A stretch of DNA of 64,000 nt from an uncultured Lachnospiraceae bacterium (GCA_951800685.1 CATOJY010000001.1:246255-310254), one strand, 5' to 3'. Shown: positions 44,951 to 54,269, counted from the first letter of the stretch. The notes: generated by a model not told the origin, from the sequence alone. Translations and numbers: made by a program.

Positions 44951-47245
44951 TTATTTGTCTGGATATTTTATGTTAATAGGCAATTTCCAAGAAGTTTCAT
45001 ATAATAATTTATATTTATAAGTGTCATCAGATTTGAGGTTTTCTTGGGATAACTTTGTTTTATAGCACTCACTTTTTTCATAATTAAACATATTTATATA
45101 ATAATGATACAGGTTATAATAGATTTTATCAACAAATCGTTTGAATTTTGTACGCTTAAGCATCTCCTCCAATTCTATGACTATTTCTTGGCATTCTAAC
45201 TTTGAAATATCTTTTCTTATAATATAATAGACAAGCAGATTATTATTAATAGCAAACCGATCGTATTCGTCATATGCGGTTATCTTGGCATTGTTTAGTA
45301 GTGCTGGGATATCTTCGTCAATCTTACAAGTATGAAACTTAATCGTAGCCTCATTATGAAGAATCATATGATTATATATTAAATTATTTCCAAAGAAGCC
45401 TCTAGCTTCTAAAAGGGACTTTTCTGCTTGTTCTGGTTGCCCTGTTAATGAGTATAAGTATGCAAGATATATAGCATGAAGACCAGAAAATTCATCTTTA
45501 GCGTTATAAAAATCTTTTGTTACGGATTCAACCACTTTTAAACGCTCCTTAAAATCACTATAAAACACATTAGATAATCTAACTAGATAAGGGTAAAGCC
45601 GTTCCTGTGTATATGACTTCAGGTCATTAAAAATACTTGCAGCCGTAGCTCGTTTATTTAATTGAATTAAATTCATCATAAGCACTAAAGATAAATTAAA
45701 ATAGATTGAAGATTGTTTATCTAATTCCTCTAGTTTTGAGCTTATATAATCTTTTGAACCAATAAAATCTTCACACCGATTTAAAACCAAAGCTTGTATA
45801 AAAACAGTATCATCATCCTCGTTATTTGATAATTCAATAAAATCTCTAGATTCGCAATAAAGATTTGCATCATATGCGATTTTAGCAAAAATTATTGAAA
45901 ATTCCTTGCTAATTTCGCATAGTTCATGGCGAATTGCGTGGAATTTTTGAAAATAATCAATACGCTCAGCCTGCATGTTAAATTTCCGCAATCTTTGACC
46001 AATCTGAGAGGACAATGATTTCAACTGATTAAATTGTTTGTTGTTTAAATAATATTCAACTAGAACATCGACATATCGATTGTTATAATTTTGTTTCAAT
46101 TTCAGATTTAAATCTTGGATAAGAGCAGAGGCAACCACATATTTAAATAATTGCATATAATCTTTTATATTAAATATTTCATAAGCAAAAGGAGTGAGCG
46201 AAATATAATCTTTATTTTGTTCTACTATTTTTTCATCTAATTTTAACTTGATGTCTGACTCACTAAGTGGGGTGCCTAATTTCTCTAGTATGCCGCCTAA
46301 TTCGGTGCAGTTTAATTTTCCATTTGCGTAACCAATTAAAACCAGCAAAATCTTTTGTTTATCTGATAGATTTTGGAGAATTTCTTTCGTACTTCTCATT
46401 TTAGTCGAAGTATCTTTTTGCAATCTGTCACTAAAATCTTTTAAGATACTTAAAATTTCTGTGAGATTTCCTTTTTCAATACTTTTCTCAAGGATACTTA
46501 AATCTAAGTGAGCCGATTCCAATTTTAAATCAGATGATAATTGCTGAATATATTTTTCTATACAATCATCTGATAATTTTCCTAATTGGTATCTTTCTAG
46601 AATTATATTGCGATTATTTTGCAGATATCGTTCTATTTTTGAACTATTTTCATCGTTATTGCTTTCGAATATAAAAACACTCCCTTTTGTGTTTCCAATT
46701 AGTTTACTTAGTAAATCAAGAGAACCAGAGTCAATGCTGAAAGCATGCTGAAAAACGATATGCAAATGTACTGTAGTTAAAACATAGGTGGAATACTCAA
46801 ATAAATTTTCTATTTGAGCATCTAATATGAATTTTTCAGACTGGATAGGGTTGTCGATTAATGAAGTAAGTTCTATATCAAAACCTTTGTTTTTGGCCAA
46901 CGCCTGCCCAAAAATTGCAGTAATCTTTAATAATATCTGAATGGCTTTAGTGTTATTGGCTTTTTTTCTATAAAATGTTTTAAAATCATCATATCTGTAT
47001 TCAACACTTGTTTTATCTAATTCCAGAACCATTCTCCTGAATGTCGAAAGTTCATCATCCTCATCAGAACGAAAAATCTCCAATAGGGGGTATGAAAAAT
47101 CTTTTAATACTTCTCTAATAAATTCTGATTTTCCTATTCCATGATTTGCTTCAATAATATAAACTTGATTTTTATTATTTTGTATCGCTCTTTCATAATG
47201 GTTTTTGAAAATTTCACGTTCAGATTCTCGATTGATAAAAAACAT
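44951..47245 (-). CDS. STAND-like P-loop NTPase with helical-repeat C-terminus
   Basis: ATG at 47245 (MFFINRESEREIFKNHYERA) is preceded by AGGGGAAGAAAAT; the track's start at 47275 has its nearest GGAG about 20 nt away. About 764 residues. The start reads like STAND/AAA proteins (FINRESEREIF...), Walker A is EANHGIGKSEFIRE (near residue 40), a Walker B-like hydrophobic segment ends near TVHLHIVFQHAFSID, and there is a winged-helix-like region around SDKQKILLVLIGYANGKLNCTELGG. The last ~400 residues are helical hairpins of TPR type (ATAASIFNDLKSYTQ, GLHAIYLAYLYSLTGQPEQA). Such proteins act as sensors/switches in signalling or defence. It converges with the ATP-grasp gene inside a 68-bp inverted-repeat frame. 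Confidence 0.75.
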   Translation of the reverse strand: MFFINRESEREIFKNHYERAIQNNKNQVYIIEANHGIGKSEFIREVLKDFSYPLLEIFRSDEDDELSTFRRMVLELDKTSVEYRYDDFKTFYRKKANNTKAIQILLKITAIFGQALAKNKGFDIELTSLIDNPIQSEKFILDAQIENLFEYSTYVLTTVHLHIVFQHAFSIDSGSLDLLSKLIGNTKGSVFIFESNNDENSSKIERYLQNNRNIILERYQLGKLSDDCIEKYIQQLSSDLKLESAHLDLSILEKSIEKGNLTEILSILKDFSDRLQKDTSTKMRSTKEILQNLSDKQKILLVLIGYANGKLNCTELGGILEKLGTPLSESDIKLKLDEKIVEQNKDYISLTPFAYEIFNIKDYMQLFKYVVASALIQDLNLKLKQNYNNRYVDVLVEYYLNNKQFNQLKSLSSQIGQRLRKFNMQAERIDYFQKFHAIRHELCEISKEFSIIFAKIAYDANLYCESRDFIELSNNEDDDTVFIQALVLNRCEDFIGSKDYISSKLEELDKQSSIYFNLSLVLMMNLIQLNKRATAASIFNDLKSYTQERLYPYLVRLSNVFYSDFKERLKVVESVTKDFYNAKDEFSGLHAIYLAYLYSLTGQPEQAEKSLLEARGFFGNNLIYNHMILHNEATIKFHTCKIDEDIPALLNNAKITAYDEYDRFAINNNLLVYYIIRKDISKLECQEIVIELEEMLKRTKFKRFVDKIYYNLYHYYINMFNYEKSECYKTKLSQENLKSDDTYKYKLLYETSWKLPINIKYPDK

Positions 47246-47317
47246 ATTTTCTTCCCCTATTGCTAGTATATTCATTTCTACAGTTTACTTCATTCTCCTA
47301 TCATAACGGAGGATTGA

Positions 47318-47385
47318 TGTTAATCATTCATTATCCATTGATTTTAATCCCTTCCCAAAGGATAACTCCTAATTATCCTTTACTA
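47318..47385 (-). repeat. right 68-bp perfect inverted repeat of the ATP-grasp/NTPase cassette
   Basis: Reverse complement is identical to 43832-43899 across 68 bases. The same promoter (minus strand TTGGGA-17-GATAAT at 47330-47358) and GGATAA palindromes face the NTPase gene. Confidence 0.97.
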
Positions 47386-47392
47386 CGACATC

Positions 47393-47421
47393 ATTGTACC
47401 ATATAACCTATTTTTTGACAA
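47393..47421 (-). promoter_or_regulatory. strong promoter just outside the right inverted repeat, reading inward
   Basis: Minus strand TTGTCA, 17-nt spacer, TACAAT. Transcription would start about 7 nt later, at the edge of the repeat, and proceed into the NTPase gene. No comparably good inward promoter is seen outside the left repeat (only TTTAAG-17-TATAAC). Confidence 0.65.
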
Positions 47422-47521
47422 GAGACTTTTGTAATTCGAAGTCATTCTTCATGATTTATATTTCCTTCCAGTTATCTATAGTCTTATCCTATAATGCTTA
47501 CACCCCTCTCCACAAACTGTA

Positions 47522-48436
47522 CTACCCCTGTACCTGCATTATTCTCATCTTGTTCCTTGGGTGCTTTTCTTTCAATATCTCAGCCTGCTTCTTTGCCGCC
47601 ACATGGATATAAATCTGAGTGGTATTGATGGAGCTATGTCCGAGTATCCTCTGTACACAGCTAACGTCTACATCATCTTCGATTAAATACGTAGCGAATG
47701 AATGCCGGAACATATGTGGCGTAATATTCCTCTCAATTCCAGCTAATGCTGTATACCGTTTAAGCATGTACCGCATGTCCTGCTCTGTAAATCTATTGCC
47801 ATAACGGTTTACAAAGAAATATCCGCATTCTTTAATGGCTGCTTGATTTCCCTCATAGTATTTTCTGAGTATAGAAAGAACATCTGGGTCGCTGACCTGC
47901 ACATATCGTTCTTTTCTTCCCTTTCCCATAAATCGAATCAGACCGCTGTCTAGATTAATGCTCTCTTCTCTGATACTGGATATCTCGTATACTCTTGCCC
48001 CTGTGGCAAACATCAATTCTACGGCAGCCACATCACGAAGCCTGCACCTGTACGCGCAGCCAACACTGGAATTAAGCTCCCGGTAAATGCAGTTTAAAAG
48101 CGTCTCTATCTCCTCCCGTGGTATAATTCGCGGAAGAGTCTCCGTTTCCTTGAACTTAACCTTAATCCTCCTGAATGGGTTCTCTTCAATCAGCATCTCA
48201 TCCTCTAAATAATTGTAATAGGACTTTATGGATGCTATTTTGCGTTTCACGGTTTTCTGCCTATAATTCTTATGTAGCTCTGTTATATATGCTTCAATCA
48301 CTGTTCTGTCTAAAGTGTCACGTTCGACCGCTTCTGAAAACTGACGCAGATCAATTCGGTATGCCTTTATAGTCTTATCATCCAATTCTTTTCGATATTT
48401 ACAGTAGTCCAAGTATTTTTCCATTCTTTCTGTCAT
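47522..48436 (-). CDS. tyrosine site-specific recombinase (XerC/D-like)
   Basis: 304 residues. N-terminal SAM-like core-binding domain (LDYCKYRKELDDKTIKAYRIDLR) and a complete catalytic domain: Arg in FATGARVYEISSIREESI, Lys in GKGRKERYVQV, HMFRHSFATYL (His-x-x-Arg), ILGHSSINTTQIYIHV (His and the nucleophilic Tyr). All catalytic residues are present. It lies 136 nt outside the right inverted repeat and points toward it. It could invert or move the neighbouring cassette, or serve the whole element (dimer resolution or integration). Confidence 0.93.
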   Translation of the reverse strand: MTERMEKYLDYCKYRKELDDKTIKAYRIDLRQFSEAVERDTLDRTVIEAYITELHKNYRQKTVKRKIASIKSYYNYLEDEMLIEENPFRRIKVKFKETETLPRIIPREEIETLLNCIYRELNSSVGCAYRCRLRDVAAVELMFATGARVYEISSIREESINLDSGLIRFMGKGRKERYVQVSDPDVLSILRKYYEGNQAAIKECGYFFVNRYGNRFTEQDMRYMLKRYTALAGIERNITPHMFRHSFATYLIEDDVDVSCVQRILGHSSINTTQIYIHVAAKKQAEILKEKHPRNKMRIMQVQG

Positions 48437-48532
48437 TGCGATTTCTCCTCCTTCTTTACATTGTTACTATTATAATGCAATACTGCAAAAGACACACATT
48501 AGCGCTCTATAAACTGCCTGCATGTAACTGTT

Positions 48533-48576
48533 GAGTGCAAAAAGGAGTCTGTTTTGACAGACTCCTTTTTGCACTC
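48533..48576. terminator. perfect 20-bp stem bidirectional terminator
   Basis: GAGTGCAAAAAGGAGTCTGT / ACAGACTCCTTTTTGCACTC with a TTTG loop; the A5/T5 tracts on each side make it suited to both directions. It lies upstream of the recombinase gene, isolating it from the accessory region. Confidence 0.75.
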
Positions 48577-48761
48577 GTGAATGGCCATACTATCTACTGC
48601 TTATCATATTTTGCATATTTACATAACATTATATAAATATTTCATCTACTTCTACAAGCAGTATTTCTGTACTCTTCATTATCAGTCATTTCCCTGCATT
48701 TACATTGTATAATCTTTAAATGTAAGCATACCTTATTATATCACATAATGAGGTGGAAATG

Positions 48762-48792
48762 GAGAACGGTGTGGTAACCGTTCTCTATTTTT
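48762..48792 (+). terminator. hairpin with T-tract, end of a short plus-strand RNA
   Basis: GAGAACGGT-GTGGTA-ACCGTTCTC followed by TATTTTTTT. No plus-strand gene precedes it except the 15-codon frame, so it may close a small RNA starting near the AT-rich TTATTATATC segment around 48735. Confidence 0.5.
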
Positions 48793-48917
48793 TTGCAAAA
48801 AGAGGGTAATCCCTCAAGTCACTTCATGACTTTTGGGACACCCTCTACTGTCTTGCAAGCCTGCCCTGACCAGTCATACTGTCTGCCGGATAAGTATCAC
48901 ATACTGCGTATAACCAA

Positions 48918-49304
48918 TTACGCAAATAAATACAATCGCAAACAATGCTGTGCAACAATCAGCCGTACATACCAATCCAGTTGAATATCCCTAATGAGCG
49001 CAGCAATGTCAGCTACCGCGGCAACAGAAGCTACGGTTGGATACAGGAAATTAATATTGCTTAATCTTTTCTTCTCGAAATTCATATTTCCTAAAACCAG
49101 TGCTGACCTAAATTTTCCTCTAATCTGCTCGACATAATAGATTGAGTAATAAGCAAGCACCCGAATCACCATAAGTGTGATCTGATACGATGTAAACAAC
49201 GGAAACTTATTCGCAGACAACCTATTCATGGCCTGCCCTATCTCCATTATGATTACTGTAATTGTACTAAGTACGAGACCGTTTCTTTTTGTTATGTCCG
49301 ACAC
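48918..49304 (-). CDS. small multi-pass membrane protein, hypothetical
   Basis: 128 residues from GTG; the ribosome binding site is weak (ACTAGGCA). Three hydrophobic segments (LVLSTITVIIMEIG, FTSYQITLMVIRVLAYYSIYYV, TVASVAAVADIAALI). It lies directly downstream of the DUF262 gene with a 16-nt gap and could be part of that locus. Not recognised. Confidence 0.45.
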   Translation of the reverse strand: MSDITKRNGLVLSTITVIIMEIGQAMNRLSANKFPLFTSYQITLMVIRVLAYYSIYYVEQIRGKFRSALVLGNMNFEKKRLSNINFLYPTVASVAAVADIAALIRDIQLDWYVRLIVAQHCLRLYLFA

Positions 49305-49320
49305 ACTGCCTAGTTAATAA

Positions 49321-51157
49321 TTAAAACAGATTGCAACTGTCTAAATTGACGGTGGAACATCTTTGAAATAATCCGTAAAATTCTGGAGTACCTATCCCAA
49401 CTTTGCTATTATGACTGCCATGCCGTTCATAAAACTCCTCTGCATAAGCAAGTGGTTTTCCAGTACTCTTTAGTGTTAAAATTATCAGTGTTTTATCCTC
49501 ATAAGTGATAACCTGAAAATTTCTCAAAATCTGACTGGAAACTTCCGAAAGTACAGGCTCATTCTCAATTGCCCGCTTTATGAAGTTACAATATTCCTCT
49601 TTGCTTTTCCAATACGTTCGAATTTCTTCATCAATACCTGTCACATAGCACTCAGCAACCTGAACCCAATTTGCTCCATAGTAGTTTCTAAACTGCCTTG
49701 CGTGCTCTAAATCATTTGCGATTCCGATCAAGACAGTAGCTTCTTCATTTGGCTTTGTGTTTGCCATTGCTGTGAGAGTTTTTACGATTTTAGAAACACA
49801 TTCCCTGTTTCTCTGGCCAGTTTGCAAAGTAGTTAGACCCAACTTAAAGTCAAACATCTGTGACTCAACACCGGAGGCTGCAGACAAAAGTGTTTCCAGC
49901 TTTAGTCCCCACTCATTGTTCTCTGCTAGCTTGATATTTTTAGTCATTAACGGCTGTATGATACTAGTAATTCTTCGAATTGCTGTGTTGCGGACTTCGA
50001 TATTCCACTCCTCATCATTTGTTATCTCCTTAAATTCTTTATCACCTATATATTTAATAGCGTTTGCAATTTTACGAAAATCTGAAATATCAAATTGCGA
50101 CTTTCGCAAATTGTACAATGCTAAAAATAAGGCTTGGAACACTTTCGCCCTTCCCTTGGCATCCTCACCCCGGAATAACCATGCTGAGAAGTTAGAATCA
50201 ACACTCCTGAATATTTTATTAAAGTCAGAATACACTTTTGAGAAATTATCCATCATTTCAAGTAATCCGTAATTTTCAATATATGTATTCAGCTCTGTAT
50301 TCTGTCGTGAGTCGCTATCATACATCTTATTTAAGGAGTTAGAAGATGGAGATACTTTATTGCCTAGAATCATATAACTATACAGACGAGCAATAATCTC
50401 TTCGTCCCGGGAAAGCCTTAAATTCTTTTCAGTTAGAATTCTGTTCTTCATCCAGAATGTATCATACAAATTTATAGCATAATTCAATTTTCTATGACTT
50501 AGACTTAAAGACGGCATCTTCGATAAGGACACCACATCTTTCTCAGTTATATCTCCTCTGATATAGCAGGCAGTTTTTCTAACCAAGTCTGAAAACAATC
50601 CTACTGCCCCTGCCTGCCTAAGATCCTGCGCCGAAAGTTTTCTACCAGTGGAATTGATTCTGATAAAAATATCTTCTATCTCTGTATCACTTACCTCAGT
50701 CGTTGTTATCGGTAGCTGGTAGTTCAGAAATTTTCTGCAAACGCCGAGTTCCAGCTTATTCTCTTCTTGGGTTAGAATTCCGTCTGCAAGCATTTGCTCA
50801 GCCCCCGCCAGCGCAGAAACGTTGAAATAGTAAAAATTACCATCTTGCCACTTAACAGAAAACTCATTTTTTATGAATGAAAAAAATAGCATTCAACCGC
50901 TGGAGACCATCAATAATTTCTTTTCGATAGCTATCTTCGCCGTCTAATTTGTATTTTGCTAAAAGGAAAATCGGTACTGGATAATTGTGTAAAATAGTAT
51001 CAATGAATTTTTGTTTCTCCTCCAAAGTCCATACTAATTTCCGCTGATATCGCCTATTTACCCAGTACACATCTTCTAAATAGTCATTGAAAGTATCCAA
51101 TATATAGGTGCCCCTTACATTTAATTCATCAGCCACTGTCCGTCTCCTCCTATTCAT
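49321..51157 (-). pseudogene. DUF262-AlbA_2 (Schlafen-like) fusion protein, frameshifted
   Basis: Two overlapping frames form one gene. The first (start ATG 51157 after GGAGGAAAGTATT) holds the DUF262/GmrSD N-terminal domain: NRRYQRKLVWTLEEKQKFID and EIIDGLQRLNAIF. It ends early at a T7 run (A7 at 50880-50886 on the plus strand); removing one T continues directly into the second frame (...SFIKNEFSVKWQDG), which carries the rest of DUF262 (INSTGRKLSAQDLRQAGAV) and an AlbA_2-like domain (FDFKLGLTTL...VKTLTAMANTKPNEEATVLIG). DUF262 proteins are common in restriction and abortive-infection loci. It is either inactivated, phase-variable at the homopolymer, or a sequencing error. Confidence 0.8.
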
Positions 51158-51328
51158 AATACTTTCCTCCATTCTATACTACAAAATGTTTATTTGCAAT
51201 ATATACTATAATATTGTTTTTATTGCTAACCAAAAAAGAAGCCTGCCAGAATAGACTCCCTCTCTCAAGGTTTACTACATGCAAGCGTACCCCTATAATG
51301 ATAATCACAACACTTGTTCTTAATATGA

Positions 51329-51594
51329 TCACCATCCGAATATAGCATACCCATCCATCAATCCATATTCTGGGCAGTTTTTAATTACATAGCTGATACT
51401 TTGCAAAAAATATCTACCAGTATAACCCACATCTTGTTTCCACTCCCGTAAGATGAATGTATCCCCAATTTCATAATTCCTATCACTTTTCCGCAGTTCA
51501 AATCTTTTTTACCGGATATGACCCCTTCAAAATACTCCGGCAATATCTTTAAATCATGCTTTACATATTTTAGTATACATTTATCAACATGCAT
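51329..51594 (-). pseudogene. DUF3850 protein, frameshifted
   Basis: The ORF starts MHVDKCILKYVKHDLKILPE..FEGVISGKK and then derails. In the next frame the sequence continues FELRKSDRNYEIGDTFILRE, then GYTGRYFLQSISYVI and ends LMDGYAIFGW, the exact DUF3850 (ASCH-like) pattern. One A is missing from the A6 run at 51505-51510 (minus strand GGTAAAAAAGATTTG). DUF3850 domains are small RNA-binding-type folds common in phages and mobile elements. Confidence 0.8.
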
Positions 51595-51693
51595 TAAACT
51601 ACCTCCCTAGTTTACTGATTTCATTCAATCCTTTATAACTCTTCCGACTACTCTGTCACTTTATATTCATCACTAAAACATTCCATTCTTCTT

Positions 51694-52506
51694 TTATTCA
51701 AACAATACCTCGCCCATCTCCTCGGTATAGTAATTCTTCGTTTCCTCCCTTATCTGTTTTCTGTCCTCATCAGCCATCACATTTTGGTTCGTGCCAATTG
51801 TCCCTAATGTGCTTTCATCGCTCCAAGCCTGATATATCCAATACGCTACATAACGAAGCTGCTGGTAGCCATAGGCAACATAATAATCTGAAATCATAGA
51901 ACGCTCCGCCAGATACCGAATCCAACTCTCCGTAGTCACCGGTATCTTTCCCTCGTCCGTCTTGCGCTTTACATATTCCAAAAACTCCACAAAAAAATAT
52001 CTTACAGGAATCAATAGAAAAATTGCAAAGATATCTGCCACAACTTCCTCTATATCTTCAGGACACATAGGCATAGTACAATAAGCCTCATAATAATCTC
52101 TGTCGCTATAATGTATAATATAATGCACCAGTTCATGTGCAATAGCATACCTTTGTGAAGAAGGAGGAGCTTTCTTGTCAACAAAAATAGCCCTTACTTT
52201 TCTACTGCTGAAAGAATTCTCACCAATTTCTAACTGACCTATTTTTCGATTCATACATTTCCAACTCGAAAACTCATTCAGATCTTCTTCTTCTACTTGA
52301 GCTCCCAGTTTTTTTGCAAGCTGTTCTACATCAACAGGAAATCTCCCCTCTTCACCCAATACCTTCCGGATCAGTTTATCTGCTCTGCAACTTGCTTCCC
52401 AATAATATTTTATCAAAGATTGTGGTTTGCTGATATTTTCTTTTAACTCCCCTATCAAGAAGGACTTGATTTCTTGGAGCAAATCACTTATTTCTTCTTT
52501 TATCAT
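51694..52506 (-). CDS. ImmA/IrrE-type metallopeptidase (DUF955)
   Basis: 270 residues; GGAGGGTAA precedes the ATG. Catalytic zinc motif AIAHELVHYIIHY (HExxH) near residue 125 and a downstream acidic ligand region EDIEEVVADIFAIFLLIP. The N-terminal part (RFPVDVEQLAKKLGAQVEEE) fits the family. ImmA-type peptidases cleave repressor proteins of mobile elements in response to stress; no XRE repressor gene is adjacent, so its target is not visible here. Confidence 0.85.
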   Translation of the reverse strand: MIKEEISDLLQEIKSFLIGELKENISKPQSLIKYYWEASCRADKLIRKVLGEEGRFPVDVEQLAKKLGAQVEEEDLNEFSSWKCMNRKIGQLEIGENSFSSRKVRAIFVDKKAPPSSQRYAIAHELVHYIIHYSDRDYYEAYCTMPMCPEDIEEVVADIFAIFLLIPVRYFFVEFLEYVKRKTDEGKIPVTTESWIRYLAERSMISDYYVAYGYQQLRYVAYWIYQAWSDESTLGTIGTNQNVMADEDRKQIREETKNYYTEEMGEVLFE

Positions 52507-52560
52507 TTACCCTCCATCAAATATTTTCCTTTTCTACACTGCGAAATGTTTATTCGTTAA

Positions 52561-52708
52561 ACTGCGCTAACTTTTCTTCATCCGATTGCATTGTTTTCTT
52601 GCATCACCTACTGCATACTGCACTGTAAACATACGCGTTGTAATTCAAGACAATTTTCACACACCCGCAGAATGGGCAAGGGGCTAGCTCTCTATTATCA
52701 TCCATCAT
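52561..52708 (-). pseudogene. deleted copy of the Lar-like zinc-ribbon gene
   Basis: Starts MMDDNRELAPCPFCG like the intact gene at 59867-60070, but stops at ...AVCSR because 86 bp between two CAC triplets are missing; flanking sequence on both sides still matches. The first 118 bp (52605-52722) are identical to 59967-60084. Confidence 0.8.
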
Positions 52709-52722
52709 CCTATAATCCTCCT
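52605..52722. repeat. 118-bp direct repeat, copy 1 (copy 2 at 59967-60084)
   Basis: Identical in both places, covering the Lar-like 5' end, its ribosome binding site and the 3' end of the preceding gene. Divergence resumes sharply beyond both ends. Confidence 0.9.
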
Positions 52723-53160
52723 CAAAACTTCTCCTGCGATAACAGCGGTATCTACCTGTAAATCAGATAACTGTTCCTTTAAGGAACTTTCAATGCTTGC
52801 CAGGAAGCCGTTGTACAGATCCCCTCCCTGAAGTAATTCAGCTCTTAATAAAGCAATAGGCATTTCCATAAAATCAACTGTTTCATTTTGTAAACAAGCA
52901 GGCCCACCAACCTCCCTGACCGTTAACTTAGTGCTCAGCTGAAGTTTTGTGTTATCCGGATAACCTAAATAATCTTCAATCTCTTTTTCAGTACTAAATG
53001 GTGACACCATAAAATTCGTTCCTATATTAAAATAAAGTGTTTTTGTATACATAGCTATTGGGCAGTCTCCGTCAAATTCCTCAATTACCACCTTACTGTA
53101 TGGAATTGTACCATCGTACTTAACTCCTGCAAAATCAACATTGTATTTTCCCACTTTCAT
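52705..53160 (-). CDS. hypothetical protein
   Basis: ATG at 53160 (MKVGKYNVDFAGVKYDGT) has GGAGGAGATAGGATT ahead of it, so the product is 151 residues and the track's longer start is not needed. Beta-rich first half, helical end (LYNGFLASIESSLKEQLSDL). A truncated relative lies at 60088-60212. No family recognised. Confidence 0.7.
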   Translation of the reverse strand: MKVGKYNVDFAGVKYDGTIPYSKVVIEEFDGDCPIAMYTKTLYFNIGTNFMVSPFSTEKEIEDYLGYPDNTKLQLSTKLTVREVGGPACLQNETVDFMEMPIALLRAELLQGGDLYNGFLASIESSLKEQLSDLQVDTAVIAGEVLRRIIG

Positions 53161-53309
53161 AATCCTATCTCCTCCGTTGAATAATTTCATGATTGCAATG
53201 GTGACTCTATCTACCACTATCGTAACCGTTGGTAATAACGGTTCAATTTAATTCACCAATAGCTAGTCTATAACTACTGGTGACTGATTCCCAACTATAA
53301 CACATGCCT

Positions 53310-54269
53310 TTACTGTGAATCCTTTTCAGTGCAAACCCTTTCAAGATTCGTCTTAAATATCTCAGACAGCCTGCGGTTAGCATGATAATACATTTTTGCA
53401 ATTTCTGCCACGTCATCCGACAGGCGCATTCTAACAATATTCCCATGTAGCATATCAATTTCATTCTGTAAATCCTTCATAATAGAACCCCTTTCAAAAA
53501 CACCCATAAAAGGTAAATTAGTCCATCTGCTGCTCTTATCATCAATATAAATATCCGCATATATCTTCCTACTGTCATTATTATGCCGTTTGCGCATTTC
53601 AGGAAGATTTTGGTTGACCGCATCAAAATATAACCCGTGCTCTCTACAAAATTGGACGGCTTCCACTAAAGGTTCACCGGCGCGGCATGTCCAAAGAATA
53701 AGCTTGGCGCCCTGTTCACGCTGCTCTTTCAGGTACTCCATAAGTTCTATATTTGGTTCCCCAATATCAGGCCACATAGCCTTGCACAGAGTGCCGTCGA
53801 AATCAACTGCGATGATTGTAAAATCCCTATCTCGCTGCTGCGGCTCTTTTTGCGTGTCCTGCGAACTCATCCCGAAGAAGCTTGCGCCAGAAAGTTCCGC
53901 TGCACTATGGTATTCAGTGTCGACTTTACTATTCTGCTTTGCCTCTCCCTTTGCTTCTTCCTTTTCTTCTCCTTCGGGTATAATGCACCCCCTAATCTCT
54001 GCCAGAAGAGAGGCCTTTAGACTAGCAATATCATGCTCCATTAACTGTATTTGCTGTTGCTTCTCCAGTATTTTGCTGACTATACTGGCCTCCTCCAGTA
54101 TGCCAGCGCTTCGGTACTCATCTATAACTTTCAAGTATTTTCTACCATCCTCGCATCCAAGGCATGCAAAACCATTATGACACTTTTCACATGGATTCTT
54201 GGGAATACAAGGATTCCTTAGTATTTTAATATCTTCCTCTGTGTACTCGTAAATTACTCTCTTCTTCAC
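53310..54269 (-). CDS. HAD-superfamily hydrolase with N-terminal cysteine-rich segment
   Basis: GTG at 54269 (then KKRVIYEYTEEDIKIL) has GGAGG at 9-nt spacing; the track's 54296 start is less likely. About 319 residues. N-terminus with four clustered cysteines (CIPKNPCEKCHNGFACLGC), a coiled coil, a charged linker, then the HAD core: IIAVDFDGTLCKAMWPDIG (nucleophile Asp), LILWTCRAGEPLVEAV, and ADIYIDDKSSRW. This resembles the small phage/gut-bacterial HAD hydrolases of BT0820 type. The last ~55 residues begin with MKDLQNEIDMLHGN preceded by GAAAGGGGTTCTATT, so a second in-frame start or a fused small gene is possible. Confidence 0.8.
   Translation of the reverse strand: MKKRVIYEYTEEDIKILRNPCIPKNPCEKCHNGFACLGCEDGRKYLKVIDEYRSAGILEEASIVSKILEKQQQIQLMEHDIASLKASLLAEIRGCIIPEGEEKEEAKGEAKQNSKVDTEYHSAAELSGASFFGMSSQDTQKEPQQRDRDFTIIAVDFDGTLCKAMWPDIGEPNIELMEYLKEQREQGAKLILWTCRAGEPLVEAVQFCREHGLYFDAVNQNLPEMRKRHNNDSRKIYADIYIDDKSSRWTNLPFMGVFERGSIMKDLQNEIDMLHGNIVRMRLSDDVAEIAKMYYHANRRLSEIFKTNLERVCTEKDSQ

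Larger units (their letters stand above)
48437..48917. other. intergenic region with strong hairpins and a possible small RNA
   Basis: 481 nt without a long gene. It contains a perfect 20-bp hairpin (48533-48576), a plus-strand hairpin with a T7 tail (48762-48792) and a further nested hairpin (48805-48855). A 15-codon plus-strand frame (MENGVVTVLYFFAKRG) starts at 48760 with GAGGTGGAA ahead of it and spans the second hairpin. Confidence 0.4.

Noticed and set aside
43832-47385. Simple insertion sequence or transposon
   Set aside because: There are inverted ends, but no transposase between them and no flanking target duplication; the repeats also act as promoters of the two genes.
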